Assembly: GCF_042100115.1 (NCBI RefSeq)
Contig: NC_091280.1
Span: 2,542,001 to 2,606,000 of the forward strand
Direction: 5' to 3'
Source of the DNA: Alternaria dauci
Taxonomy: Eukaryota; Ascomycota; Dothideomycetes; Pleosporales; Pleosporaceae
Length of the DNA stretch: 64,000 nt
In this document: piece by piece, positions 22,063 to 31,843 of the stretch
How the letters are laid out: the number at the start of each line of letters is the position of its first letter
How positions within the stretch are numbered: position 1 is the stretch's first letter
Program-made: the position numbers and the translations under genes
Notes under the pieces: model-generated
Database searches by the model: none
What the model was told of the DNA's origin: nothing
The model's input: only the letters and a program-made list of their open reading frames with translations

Positions 22063-22710
22063 ATGCCCAAGATCCAGTCTTCGTCGCGTAGGGTCCGTGC
22101 CCAAAACTCGACTTCTAAGCGCCGTGCTCGTGCTGATCGTATAAAAGAGCAGGGTCTAGAGATGTCTTTTCGTTGCAATCGATGCGAAGAAAAGAATCTT
22201 TATTATTTCGTGGATACCGCAACTGGCCGTTGTGCGGGTTGTATTTCCGTGAAAGCTGAGTGTAGCTTGTTCGTTTCGGAGGAGGAGTGGGAAGCTGTTC
22301 AGCAAGAGCGTGAGCAGAAAGAGTTGGAGGTCGCTCGGGCTGAGGAGGCTGCTGCGCGGCTCCGACGTAAGCTTCTTAAGGTGAAGAGTCGCGAGCGTGC
22401 CTACGCGCGTCGTGACCTAGCTCTGCTAGACGTGCAGGATCGTGCGAAGGAGCAAGCCGAGGGGAACTCTGCCCCTAGTACGGACTTTCAGCCAACTGAA
22501 CCATCGCTACCCGGACTGTCGACTGACTTAGGCTGGTTGCAGGATAACGCTTCTTTCGACCCTTTTTCTGACTTCTTTTCTTCCCTGGAGGATCTGATCC
22601 TCCCTTCTCTGAGTGTCTCTGATGGTACTCACGTACCTGTGACTTGCAGTTCGTCAAATTTTCTTTTGGTTCCCAAGTGTTCTGGCTTTCTGGCCATCCT
22701 AGCCACTTGA
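22063..22710 (+). CDS. Antisense ORF in R1, Zn2Cys6-like plus coiled coil
   Basis: An intact 215-codon frame lies opposite in direction to gag-pol, between the 3' LTR and the chromodomain, and its 3' third overlaps the chromodomain coding end. A basic N-terminus (residues 1-35) precedes CNRC at 39-42 and CAGC at 58-61, with a further Cys at 68. With Tyr at 49 or 50 restored to Cys in principle, the spacing would match the fungal binuclear zinc cluster; here one ligand is missing. A Glu/Arg/Ala-rich helix (about 73-130) looks like a coiled coil, followed by an acidic tail. A DNA-binding or regulatory role is only inferred. It is not an obvious host transcription factor because it lies wholly inside the retroelement. 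Confidence 0.6.
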   Translation: MPKIQSSSRRVRAQNSTSKRRARADRIKEQGLEMSFRCNRCEEKNLYYFVDTATGRCAGCISVKAECSLFVSEEEWEAVQQEREQKELEVARAEEAAARLRRKLLKVKSRERAYARRDLALLDVQDRAKEQAEGNSAPSTDFQPTEPSLPGLSTDLGWLQDNASFDPFSDFFSSLEDLILPSLSVSDGTHVPVTCSSSNFLLVPKCSGFLAILAT

Positions 22711-22800
22711 CCAAGTATTTCCACTAACGACCGATTTTCTGTAGGTCCCTGATTTCTTTGACCTCGTACTCGTCGTCTTCGAGCTCTATGTCGGTAGCTA
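22475..22800 (-). pseudogene. R1 chromodomain at the C-terminus of pol
   Basis: The end of the pol frame reads YEVKEIRDLQ, a stop in place of Trp or Gln, then WKYLVKWLGWPESQNTWEP. This is a canonical chromodomain with its aromatic residues, placing R1 among the chromoviruses. It would direct integration toward methylated-histone chromatin. A Lys/Arg-rich tail follows. Confidence 0.85.
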
Positions 22801-25740
22801 GCTTGGCATCTGGAGGTGCTCTTTCTAGGAGTTTCTTGTGGAAGACGGGGTAGATGCGCATGCCTGGTGGGAGTTGGAGTTTGTAGTTTACGTTACCCAT
22901 TTCCTCTAGAACCTCGAATGGCCCTACTTAGAGGTTATCCAGTTTCTTGCTTGGTCGCTTAGTTTTCAAGTTCTGTCGTGATAGGAAAACTTTGTCCCCC
23001 TTCTTAAAGGTTGGTCCCTCAATCCTTTGCTTATTAGCCGCCTTAGCTGTTGTGAGGTTCCTGTGAGCTATATTCTTGCTTAATTCTTCGTGCAGTTCTC
23101 GCATCAAGCGGGCTTTGTCGTCTGCACCTACTGCGATACTCTCTATATCTTTCAGATCTCGATGAGCAATTGGCTCATATCTGTAGTTCGCATAGTGTGG
23201 CGAGTACTTTGTCGTCGCAGACCTAGTACTATTGTAGGCTAATTGTGCTGTCGGTAAGAGTTTAACCTAGTTGTCTTGCAGCTTGTTGGCGTACATCCTC
23301 AGATACTGTTCCAGTGTCTGGTTCGTTCTTTCCGTCTAGCCATCTGTTTCCGGGTGAAAGCTAGTTGATAGCTTCTTCTTCACACCCAACTTTGCTAGGA
23401 ATGTGTTCTAATACTTGGAAGTAAACAGTTTATCACGATCGGTGATGAACTCTTTAGGTATCCCATGTTCTGACATTAGTGCCTTGCTGACCTTATACGC
23501 GCATTCTTCTGCCGTGACAGTCTCTTCCGTGGGCACAAACTTCGCTCCTTTCGTGTGTTAGCATATAATAACTAGGATTATGTCGCATAATCTTCCGGAT
23601 CCTAGTTCTAACGATTTCGGGAGCTTCACTATAAAGTCTATCGTTACGCTACTCTATAGTCTTGTTGGTGGTGGTAAGGGTTGTAACAGGCTATAGGGCT
23701 TATGTCTCTTAGGCTTGTTTTAGTGATAAGCTAAACAGTTACCTAGGACGTCCTGCACCTTCGCTCGCAAGCGTGGTATCGCAAACACCTTAGCTAAACG
23801 TCTAACTATCTCTTCTAGCGATGCATGTCCACATTCTAGGGACTTATGTAGTTCCTTAATAAGACTCGATCTTATGTGTGGAGGTACATATGTTTGATCG
23901 CCTCGAATTATATCTCGGTACTCTCGCTCGTCTTGTAACAGTTCGTCGGAGCCGTTCTCGTCTGGCTCGAACTGCCAGCTAGCGGCCTTCTGCTGCTATT
24001 GCTGCTGAAGCGTTTCTACCCGCTCGGCCACCTTAGCCACTCTAGCTAGTTCCGGCTGGTTATAACGTAGTGTGCTATCGGGCATCTTCTTAAACATAGC
24101 GTTATGTGGTTCCTTGTGACCTTCTTCGCGTAAGTCGGATCTCCTGCTTAGAGCATCCGCTGCTCCGTTGAGCGTTCTAGCGCGGTGAGTTATCTTGAAG
24201 TTGAACTGAGCTAACATCTCAGCCCATTGGACTTGTCGTCGGTTGAGTTTCTTCGTTGTCATGAAACCTGCCAAGTTCTAGTGATCAGTAAAAACCTCGA
24301 TCTAATATAGTAGTCCTAGTAAATAGACTTCCCACTGTTCAAAGGAATCGACTACTCCTAGTAGCTCCTTATTGTGAACGTCGTAGTTAAGTTCTGCTCT
24401 AGAGAACTTCCTTGAATAGTAGAACACTGGTCTCTATTTCTTATCTGGGTACTGCTGTGACAATACAGCTCTAAGTGCATAATCTGACGCGTCGGTCTCA
24501 ACTCGCGTCTCTCGTTTCAGGTCGTACATCTCGAGTACGGGTGCCTCGAGGAATATCTGTTTAATTCGATTAAAAGCCTCCTGATGTTCCTCGTTCTATT
24601 TGAAACCGATTTCTTTCTTCGTGATCTCGGAGAGGGGTGTTGTGATCTTTAAGTAATCCTTGATGAATTTCCGGTAGTAGTTAGCAAATCCGAGAAAGGA
24701 TTGCACGTCCTTGACTGTTTTGGGCGTTGGCTACTCCTGTACAGCCGCTGTTTTCTTCGGGTTTATCTTTACTCCCTCTGTGGATATTATGAAGCCTAGG
24801 TATTCCGTTTCTTTTGTATAGAATTCGCACTTCCCTAGCTGCAGGTACAGCTTGTATTCCTTAAGCTTCCTTAGCACTTTCTTTACATGCTCTACATGTT
24901 CTTCCAGCGTCCCGCTAGTGTAAACCAGCACATCGTCAATGTACGCTGTGACGAAGATCCTAAGGTATTCGTGGAGCGCGTTGTTGATGACTAATTAAAA
25001 CGTTGCCGGGGCATTCGTTAACCTAAAAGGCATTACTGTGTACTCGAACAGTCCATATTTCGTCTTAAAAGCTGTTATCTATTCGTGTCCTTCCTTAATC
25101 CTAATTCGGTGAAATCCTTCCCGAACGTCGAACTTCGTAAACCACTTGGCTCCCTAGAGTTGATCCATGAGCTCTGTAATCAGTGGTAAGGGATATTGGT
25201 TCTTCCGAGTAACGCTGTTCAACCTGCGGAAGTCGACACATAGTCGCCACTTTCTGTTAGGCTTCTTTACGAACAAGATAGGTGAGGCTATTAGGCCTGA
25301 TCCTGGTTGGATGAATCCCTTCTTCAGATTCTTCTGGATGTAATCCCTCAGCTCAGCATCGTGCTTGGGCGATATAGGGTACATTGGTCCTGGGCTTAGC
25401 TTTGCCCCTTTATCGAGGATGATCTCGTGATCCCAATCCTGATGGTCTGCTAAGTCCGTGGCTTCGTTTTCCTCGAAGAGTTCTCTAAACTCGTCAGTTT
25501 GATACTCTTTTGGTATCTCTAATGGTAAGGGTCCTTCCTTCGTGGTCGCGACTCGTCTTATCCAGATGACTCCTACTCTCTGAGGGTCCTTCTCATAGAT
25601 TCTCCTGATCTTATAAGGCGAGATCTTGCCGAACCTCCCGTCCTGGGTTGAGCTCTAGTCCTTCGGGCTCACTCTTCTACGTACTCCAGCAACCTTGTGC
25701 ACAGGTTCTCTTCTAAGTATCGTTTGTTTTCGCTAATTGA
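22800..25740 (-). pseudogene. R1 pol: reverse transcriptase, RNase H, integrase
   Basis: Read right to left. The reverse transcriptase has the motif block [11 protein letters not shown] (about 25230), [12 protein letters not shown] and the catalytic box YIDD near 24940. RNase H ends with a tether-like THRARTLNGAADALSRR block (24000-24274). The integrase follows, with the core TIDFIVKLP, ITDRDKLFTS and a FHPETDG block before TERTNQTLEQ, the three acidic catalytic positions. A GPFEVLEEMG block then leads to the chromodomain. Scattered stops (mostly TAG or TAA from Gln or Trp codons) interrupt it, so this copy is not autonomous, but all catalytic motifs are readable. Confidence 0.85.
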
Positions 25741-26062
25741 TGGCGGGGTTATGGGCATCCAGCCAATCATAACCTATTAACATATCTAGTCCACCTAGAT
25801 CTATGATGTCGATGTTCATTTGGCACTCTATGCTAGCTATCCGTAGCTTTGTCGATTCGGTTTCCATCCGTATCATGCCGTTTCTATATTCTATGGGCTT
25901 TTCGTCGGCTAGCACTACTAGTACTAGATTCTTCTTGATCTGGTAGGGTACTCCGTGCTTCTCTACTACTCGGGGTGAGATTATTGTTTGTGCGGCCCCG
26001 CTATCTACGAGCGCCTCGATGTTCTGTCCCTGTACAGATACGGTCGTGAGCAACTGCTTCAC
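25733..26062 (-). pseudogene. R1 aspartic protease segment
   Basis: A 109-codon open stretch with the retropepsin active site VDSGAAQTIIS and the flap-side block GGLDMLIGYDWLDAHNP typical of Ty3/gypsy proteases. It would process Gag-Pol. It belongs to the interrupted pol frame. Confidence 0.85.
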
Positions 26063-26174
26063 CCGACCATCGGTATCCTGTACCTTCCTAAGGGTCGTTT
26101 TAGGCGCGCCCTTACTAGTGAGACCCTGTCCCTGGTGGCGTCCTAGTTTTTTTGACTGCTTCTCTCCCTTATAC

Positions 26175-26420
26175 TTAGGGAAATAGCCTGTGTTGTTCTT
26201 TAAGCTGTAGTGCTTTAAGCACCTGTCGTCGTAACAGAAGCTCTAATGGATGTTCTGATAAGGGATCTCTACTTTCTCTGGTTCGTGTAGATGGCAGTTG
26301 TCCGCTAGACATTCGTCTGCCCAGAGGTTCAGGTGACAGCACCAGTCCTGGTCTGTTCTGCATTCCTCCTTGTCCTGTTTGTGGAATTCGCAATCGATCT
26401 TGTAGTCATACTAACACAAA
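26175..26420 (-). pseudogene. R1 Cys/His-rich segment between Gag knuckle and protease
   Basis: The minus-strand frame here reads DCEFHKQDKEEC, then WCCHLNLWADEC, NCHLHE and, after one stop, FCYDDRCLKHYS. The dense Cys and His pairs suggest a second metal-binding region in addition to the CCHC knuckle. I know no firm family assignment. Confidence 0.5.
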
Positions 26421-26849
26421 TCCTTGTAATCCTTAGTATCTTCTACTTTGGAAGCTTCTTAGTCCCTGACCTCAGCTAACGGGTCTTCGAAGTAGGGTTA
26501 TTGGTGTACCGCTTAGTATCCAATATCCTTAGCATTCTTGCTAGTGATGATGACTCGTCTTCGAATGTCGCAGTCATCGGCGTAGTGTGTGTTACTGCCA
26601 CAAATCCAGCATTAGTTGTTGGCTAGTCGGTTCAACACGTCTTAGCCCTTAATCTTCCAGTCATCGTTCTTTGATTCTTCCTTGGCCAATGCCTCGGGCC
26701 GCTGAATCATCACGAATCTCTCGTTGGTTGCTTAGCGTGCCTCGTCGTAGAGGTCCAAGTCGCTCAGGTTATCATCCGATTCTACCGGAGTTGGGTAAGG
26801 CGTGCCCTGTCTGATCATTCGGATCTTGACGGCTGCCTGCTTAACCTGT

Positions 26850-27874
26850 TCTTCCTTGTAGTCTCGGGCAAAGTGTCCTGTCTTGCCGCATCGGAGACAT
26901 GCTTTGTTGTCGTAACGCTTCTAGCGTTCTTCCTTGGAGAGAGTGTCTTGTCCCTAATTTTTGTTCTTCTTATCCTTAGGTTTCTCTTGTACCTTGCCGG
27001 TCATGATAGCGTCGCCATCCTTGTCGTACCTGTTGCGCTGCTTCCTAGTGTTGGCCATCATCGGCTGAAATCGTCCTTTCTACTAAGACCGTTCCCATAA
27101 GCGGTTGTCTATGCGCGTAGCTAGCTCGATTAGAGCTTGTAGCGTTCCGGGCTTATCGTGGTGTACAAGGCCGTCCTTGACATTTTCTTTTAGGCCTGCT
27201 TCGAACACCGTTCGAAGTGCCGCGTCGTCCCAATCGATCCGTGCCTGTAGTTGCTTAAATTCCGCCGTATATGCGGATACAGACTTAGTTTACCTCAGGA
27301 GAGTGATTTTCTTCTCTGCCTGGTTCTTAGCGTCTACTTCTCCGAAGATGCGTCCCATCTCTTGCTTGAATTCGCTCCAACTAGCGAACATGGCTTTAGT
27401 TTCCTCTCTAGTTCCCCAGTGTTCCGCGTCTAGCAGATAGTCGTCCACATAGGGTTACATCCAGTTTAAGGCTCGTCCCTTCATGTACATGCTTACCATA
27501 AGGATCTTATCCTGGTCGCTTAGTACTTCGTTAAATTCGCAATAGAGATCAACTTAAGTAAGGAATGTACGTAACTCCTCTCGTCCTCCGTCGTATTTCT
27601 CAGGCGCCGCCATCTTAGGTTTCTTGACAGTAGGTGATCTTTCGTTAGGTGTAGCTATCAGCTAACTCGCAAGCTGATTAATCATGTCTTGCATTCCAGC
27701 CATCTGCTGAGCCTAGACATGGGCTAGCTGCCTAAGATTCCTGAGTTCTCTGACACTCGGGCTATCCTCTGTCTCAGAGTCGGATGCATCGAGCATCTTG
27801 TCGTTGCGTGGTACCTGCGTCGAGGGTCCCGGACCCTAGGCCATGTTGTTCTAAGCAGTTCCGTGGGATGCCAT
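26850..27874 (-). pseudogene. R1 gag
   Basis: Starts at ATG 27874 (MASHGTA). It continues through a capsid-like region containing KYDGGREELRTFL and RALNWM, then RTVFEAGLKENVKDGL. It ends in a zinc knuckle CLRCGKTGHFARDY, whose last ligand has changed from Cys to Tyr. Stops after MASHGTA and elsewhere make it non-coding. It would form the virus-like particle and package RNA. Confidence 0.8.
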
Positions 27875-27937
27875 TGCTAAATCTTAATCGGGCAATACTG
27901 TTGGTTAAACGTCCACTAATATCCAAGGTAGTCAAAG

Positions 27938-28408
27938 TGTTACACGGGGGTTTGCTATACTTCTCTAAGCTCGGTCCTTACTAAGGCGAGATAGGTTTAG
28001 GCGATAGTCCGTGAGGTAGCGTATGGAATGATCAGGTGGAAAAGAGTTATCGTTGTAACCAAGAGATAAACGATACCAATTCTATAAACGATAGAATAAC
28101 TAGTTAACAATCTGTGTAAGAGATGAACTATTTGAGTTGACCACAACAAGTGTAATAATGAGATCTAACACATTCTTATACCTATTGCGTTTGGTCCTGC
28201 TATCCCTTCTATCCCGTTCAGGAGGGATGTACGTGATAGCACTGCTATCCTATAACTCGCTGCCATCCCGGATGGCTAGCCTTAGCGGGATGGCACATTA
28301 CGTGACGCTTAGCCCCGCGATGGTTATTACCTTCTGACGTGGTCGCTGGTTGGCCTTCAACCCCGACCCTCGCGTCAAGGAGAGAATCCTTCTTGTTACC
28401 TTGTAACA
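27938..28408 (-). repeat. R1 5' LTR
   Basis: A 471-bp copy with intact TGTTAC...GTAACA ends. Confidence 0.95.
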
Positions 28409-28957
28409 AATACTATATTCTTGCATCTTAGAGTGTAGTAAGTTAAAGTATAACTTATATTTATACTTACTATTAGCTATGTAACGCTTACGATTAATAC
28501 TAGTGTCCTATTTAGTGGTGAGCTTATTAGGATAGTAATAGCGAAACTAGTTAACCTAGCTATCTAAAACCTTATACTGCGTAACCACGCTACTGAAATT
28601 CTTTAAAATAGACCTTATAGGTAGTAGACTATCTCTTATTACCCTCTCTATATAACTAACAACCTTATCCTCTTATTATAGGTTAAGTCGTTGTTAATTT
28701 GCTATTTTAGCTTTATAGGAGACCTACAAACCCTTGTACCGCCGCGACAGCGTTATTTAATTAACTCTGAATATTTTTATAACTTAGCGGTACGAGAATT
28801 TATCTCCAGCCTTACGTAATTTAATATATTCAATCGCTTCTTAAATTGCAGTTATGGTGGTTAAGTTATGACGCGTTGAAGATGGGACGACGCGCAATGT
28901 TGGGATGGTGGGGTGGCTCGTCACGCGAAGTGGCTCGTCACGCGCACGGGCACTGTA

Positions 28958-31035
28958 CCGTCTTGGCACATGAGATGAGCCACCCCACCAAACCACCTAC
29001 CCATACAAAACGCGCCACAACTCCACGACTATCGACCCGATCGAGAAAGCAATTGAAGATATTGAATCGCGTGGAGAAGGCGCATATTTTAGCTATCGTG
29101 AAGTTGCAAAAAAGTACAATATAAGCAAGGCTACGCTCGCTCGAAGACACAAGGGCCAAACACGCCCCCGCAGCCTCGCACACGTCGCACTACACTCACA
29201 ACAGGAGAAGGAGCTTGTACAGTACATTAAGGGGCTCTCGGAGAGACGTTTGCCACCTACGAGGACAATGATACGCAATTTTGCGTCATCTTTGGCTAGA
29301 AAAGAGGTCTCAGTAAGCTGGGTTACTCGGTTTATAGCCAGGCACCCGTCTGAACTCACATCGCGCTGGACTACTGGGATAGACCGCAAACGTCACAAAG
29401 CCGACTCAGAGGCTAAGTACAGCTTATACTTTGACCTTCTACACGCTAAAATGAAGGAGTACGAGGTGCAGCCTACTCACATCTACAATATAGATGAAAA
29501 GGGCTTCTAAATTAGAACACTTGGACGCTCAAAACGGGTGTTCAACAAGGTGTTATATGATCAAAAAGGGGTTGAGGCAGCCCTTTAAGATGGCAATACT
29601 TAGTGGATTACTGTATTAGCATGCATTTGAGCCGATGGTACAGCCTTAAGTCCATCTCTTATCTTTTAGTCAACTGCCGGAGCTCTACGATCCTCATAGG
29701 TCGACGCTATTGACGCCGAAAAGCACTCAGTCTTCACGACGTCTTCTCCTACAGGCTGGAAGAACAACGATATAGGGCTTGCCTGGGTAAAGGAGGTGTT
29801 TGACAGGGAGACGAGACGGCAAGCTCGCTCTGGGTACCGATTACTCCTCCTTGACGGCCATGGATCCCATCTTACTATGGACTTTATCAATTTCTGCGAC
29901 GACAACAAGATCCTACTTGCTGTATTTCCACCTCACGCTACCCACACGCTTCAACCCCTTGACGTCGCGTTGTTCAAACCTCTTTCGGATGCCTACTCAA
30001 TTGAGCTCGCAAACTACCTCCAAGATAGTCAGGGGCTGCTCCCAGTATCAAAAGGAGACTTTTTCTCACTCTTCTGGCGTGCCTGGGGAGCTGCTTTCAA
30101 GCCTCAAACGATTATACGGGCGTTTGAAGCTACTGGTATACATCCTCCTAACGCCGACGTTATACTCAAAAGGTACCGCAAGCAGGCATCAGATTCAGAT
30201 GAAAGCTCCTCTTCTTGCCTTTCTGGAGACGATTGGATCAAGCTTGAGTCTATCATCCGTCGTACAGTGAGAGATCAAAACAGTAAGGACGTCAAAAAGC
30301 TTCGCCGAAGTTTACACCACATCTCAGCCCAGGCAAGTATCTTCAGCGGTGAGGTAAGGGGCCTTAGGGCTGCTTTAAGCGTCAGAAAGAGACAGGAAAA
30401 GAATTCCTACACTCTACAACTCAACAAGCCTCATAAGTATCACGGAGGCGCCGTCTTCTGGTCTCCTCGTAAGGTCCGTCAGGCTCGGGACGATGAGGCA
30501 GCTCGACAGCTACAACAACAACAAGAGATACTCCAAAAAGCAGAGAGGACGCACTTGAAGGAGCAAGCGAGACTCTAAAAGCTTCAGGTGGCTGAAGAAA
30601 AGTGTGTTGAGAAAGAGAGACTCAAGGAGGTGCGGGCGAAGGAGAGGGCTGAAAAAGAGGCTAAAAAGGAGGCCCAGAAAGCCCTTCGCGACGCTCAAAA
30701 AGCTATACAACCTTCCCAAAGCGGTAAGCGCAAGGCCTCACAAGCCCACAAGCCTCCCAAAAAGCGTCAAAAAGGTAGTGGTGATGGTGCAGCCCGTGTA
30801 GAAGCTCCTAGTGCTGCCATAGCTGCCCCACCAAAAAAGACCAAAACGCGAACCATCCAGAAGCCCAAAAGATATTCTGAATAGCAGAAACTCTTCGCCG
30901 TATAGTAATTAGTACTACAACAAGATATCGCAATATTATCACGATTTGTGGTGGTTCTACAGCCTCATCTTTTTGGTATACTGATGGTTGTTGCCCGGGC
31001 ATTACGCGATCCGGGCATTGCGCCCACCAAGACGG
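28958..31035 (+). mobile_element. T10, pogo-like transposon with mismatched ends
   Basis: TA flanks at 28956-28957 (shared with T9) and 31036-31037. The two ends agree only in the outer nine bases (CCGTCTTGG). The right end carries the doubled, 17-bp-spaced CCGGGCATT motif. The left end instead continues CACATGAGATGAGCCACCCC, which lacks the doubled motif. The transposase is on the plus strand. Confidence 0.85.
29031..30884 (+). pseudogene. T10 transposase, multiple stops
   Basis: A pogo-like transposase whose start codon reads ATC at 29031 (IDPIEKAIEDIESR). The helix-turn-helix is YNISKATLARRH. The core has YNIDEKGF, LLLDGHGSH and LQPLDVALF. The conserved Trp is present (TG-W-KNN). Stops cluster at 29507-29690. 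From 29796 a 260-codon stretch is open and includes YHGGAVFWSPRKV. The tail ends QKPKRYSE. Confidence 0.87.
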
Positions 31036-31037
31036 TA

Positions 31038-31843
31038 GTGATGCTGCTACCCCCGGCCTTGGCCTGCCTTATCAGCCTGAACAAGCAATGTTTGGTCGCT
31101 CTACCTGACGCAGGGCTCGGTCGAATCATCGTCAAACACGATGTGCTCTTATGAATGAAACCTTCGTATCTCTCTTTGCCGAAACCAAATTGCGCAGATT
31201 TCTGGCGGTGAAGCGATAGCGCCCAGTCGGCATCTGAGGGGAGCCATTGCTACGAGGCCTCCGAGCTTGCCTCAGATTGGTCCTTCTAGTTTGAAAACAA
31301 AGGATGGTGGGGAAGAAGAACTGATGTTGTTTTGATAGTATCCACAGGCCTGCCGGTTCAAGCGTTAGCTTCGGGATCGCCCGTATGCAGGTGCTTACTC
31401 ACCGCCTAATAACGTTGTCTCCACCAATGGGATGAGCTGCAAGTGTGCTGACATTCATCTATTCTGGAAAAAAGCAATGTAGGATGCGGGAGCGCGGTCG
31501 CAGCCGCGTTTGTCCAGATCGCTCCCGAGACGAATCCCTACATCCCTAGCTGTAATCTTACCGCGTGTGGGCACGCGAGCTCGAGTTGACGTTTTACGTC
31601 AGCCATACTCACTCGCAACACATATACTACCAACCCCCCACGCACCTCGTTCTTGAATCGGAATAATGCACCGCCGAATGCCCCTCTTTTTGGTCATCAT
31701 CTATCAAGGGAGCTATTGATCCGTTATACTGTGTGCGTGAGACTGCATCAGGTCATTCCTTCGATCGCGCAACCGGCCCCACGCCTCTCATTCAAACTAG
31801 TACCCTCCCTTGTGGCTAGTTTGGTATCGCATCGTCTACTGCT
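31038..31843. other. Upstream region of the DUF2235 gene
   Basis: Unique sequence between T10 and the hydrolase start codon, presumed promoter. An upstream in-frame extension to 31653 exists but would skip the conserved N-terminal motif, which lies in a different frame and is joined by splicing. Confidence 0.5.

Larger units (their letters stand above)
21451..28408 (-). mobile_element. R1, Ty3/gypsy chromovirus
   Basis: A 6,958-bp LTR retrotransposon. Its two 471-bp LTRs start TG(TA)TTACAC and end in the inverse. The 5-bp target duplication AATAC flanks it exactly (21446-21450 and 28409-28413). It is oriented on the minus strand, with gag on the right and the chromodomain on the left. A polypurine tract on the minus strand (21925-21936) abuts the 3' LTR. 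It lies inside T9. Confidence 0.96.
20004..28855 (-). pseudogene. T9 transposase relic
   Basis: Start and stop positions follow from T6. The start codon at 28855 reads ATA and the terminal stop lies at 20004. Between them the two halves (20004-21450 and 28414-28855) are so enriched in TA-containing stops that only scattered blocks can be aligned. R1 interrupts it. Confidence 0.75.
19850..28955 (-). mobile_element. T9, RIP-degraded T6-family transposon split by R1
   Basis: The termini (CAGTGCCCGTGCGCGTGACG and its inverse) match, and TA flanks both ends (19848-19849 and 28956-28957). Removing R1 (6,958 bp) and one 5-bp target duplication leaves exactly 2,143 bp, the length of T6. Sub-terminal sequence also matches T6. 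The interior is extremely AT-rich with stops every few codons, as expected of heavy RIP. Confidence 0.93.

Noticed and set aside
22063..22710. The antisense ORF as a host transcription factor gene
   Set aside because: It lies entirely between the R1 LTRs and overlaps the R1 chromodomain, so it travels with the retroelement.
31653..31843. N-terminal extension of the DUF2235 gene from an upstream ATG
   Set aside because: That frame reads through the first intron and skips the conserved CFDGTGN exon, which splices cleanly.
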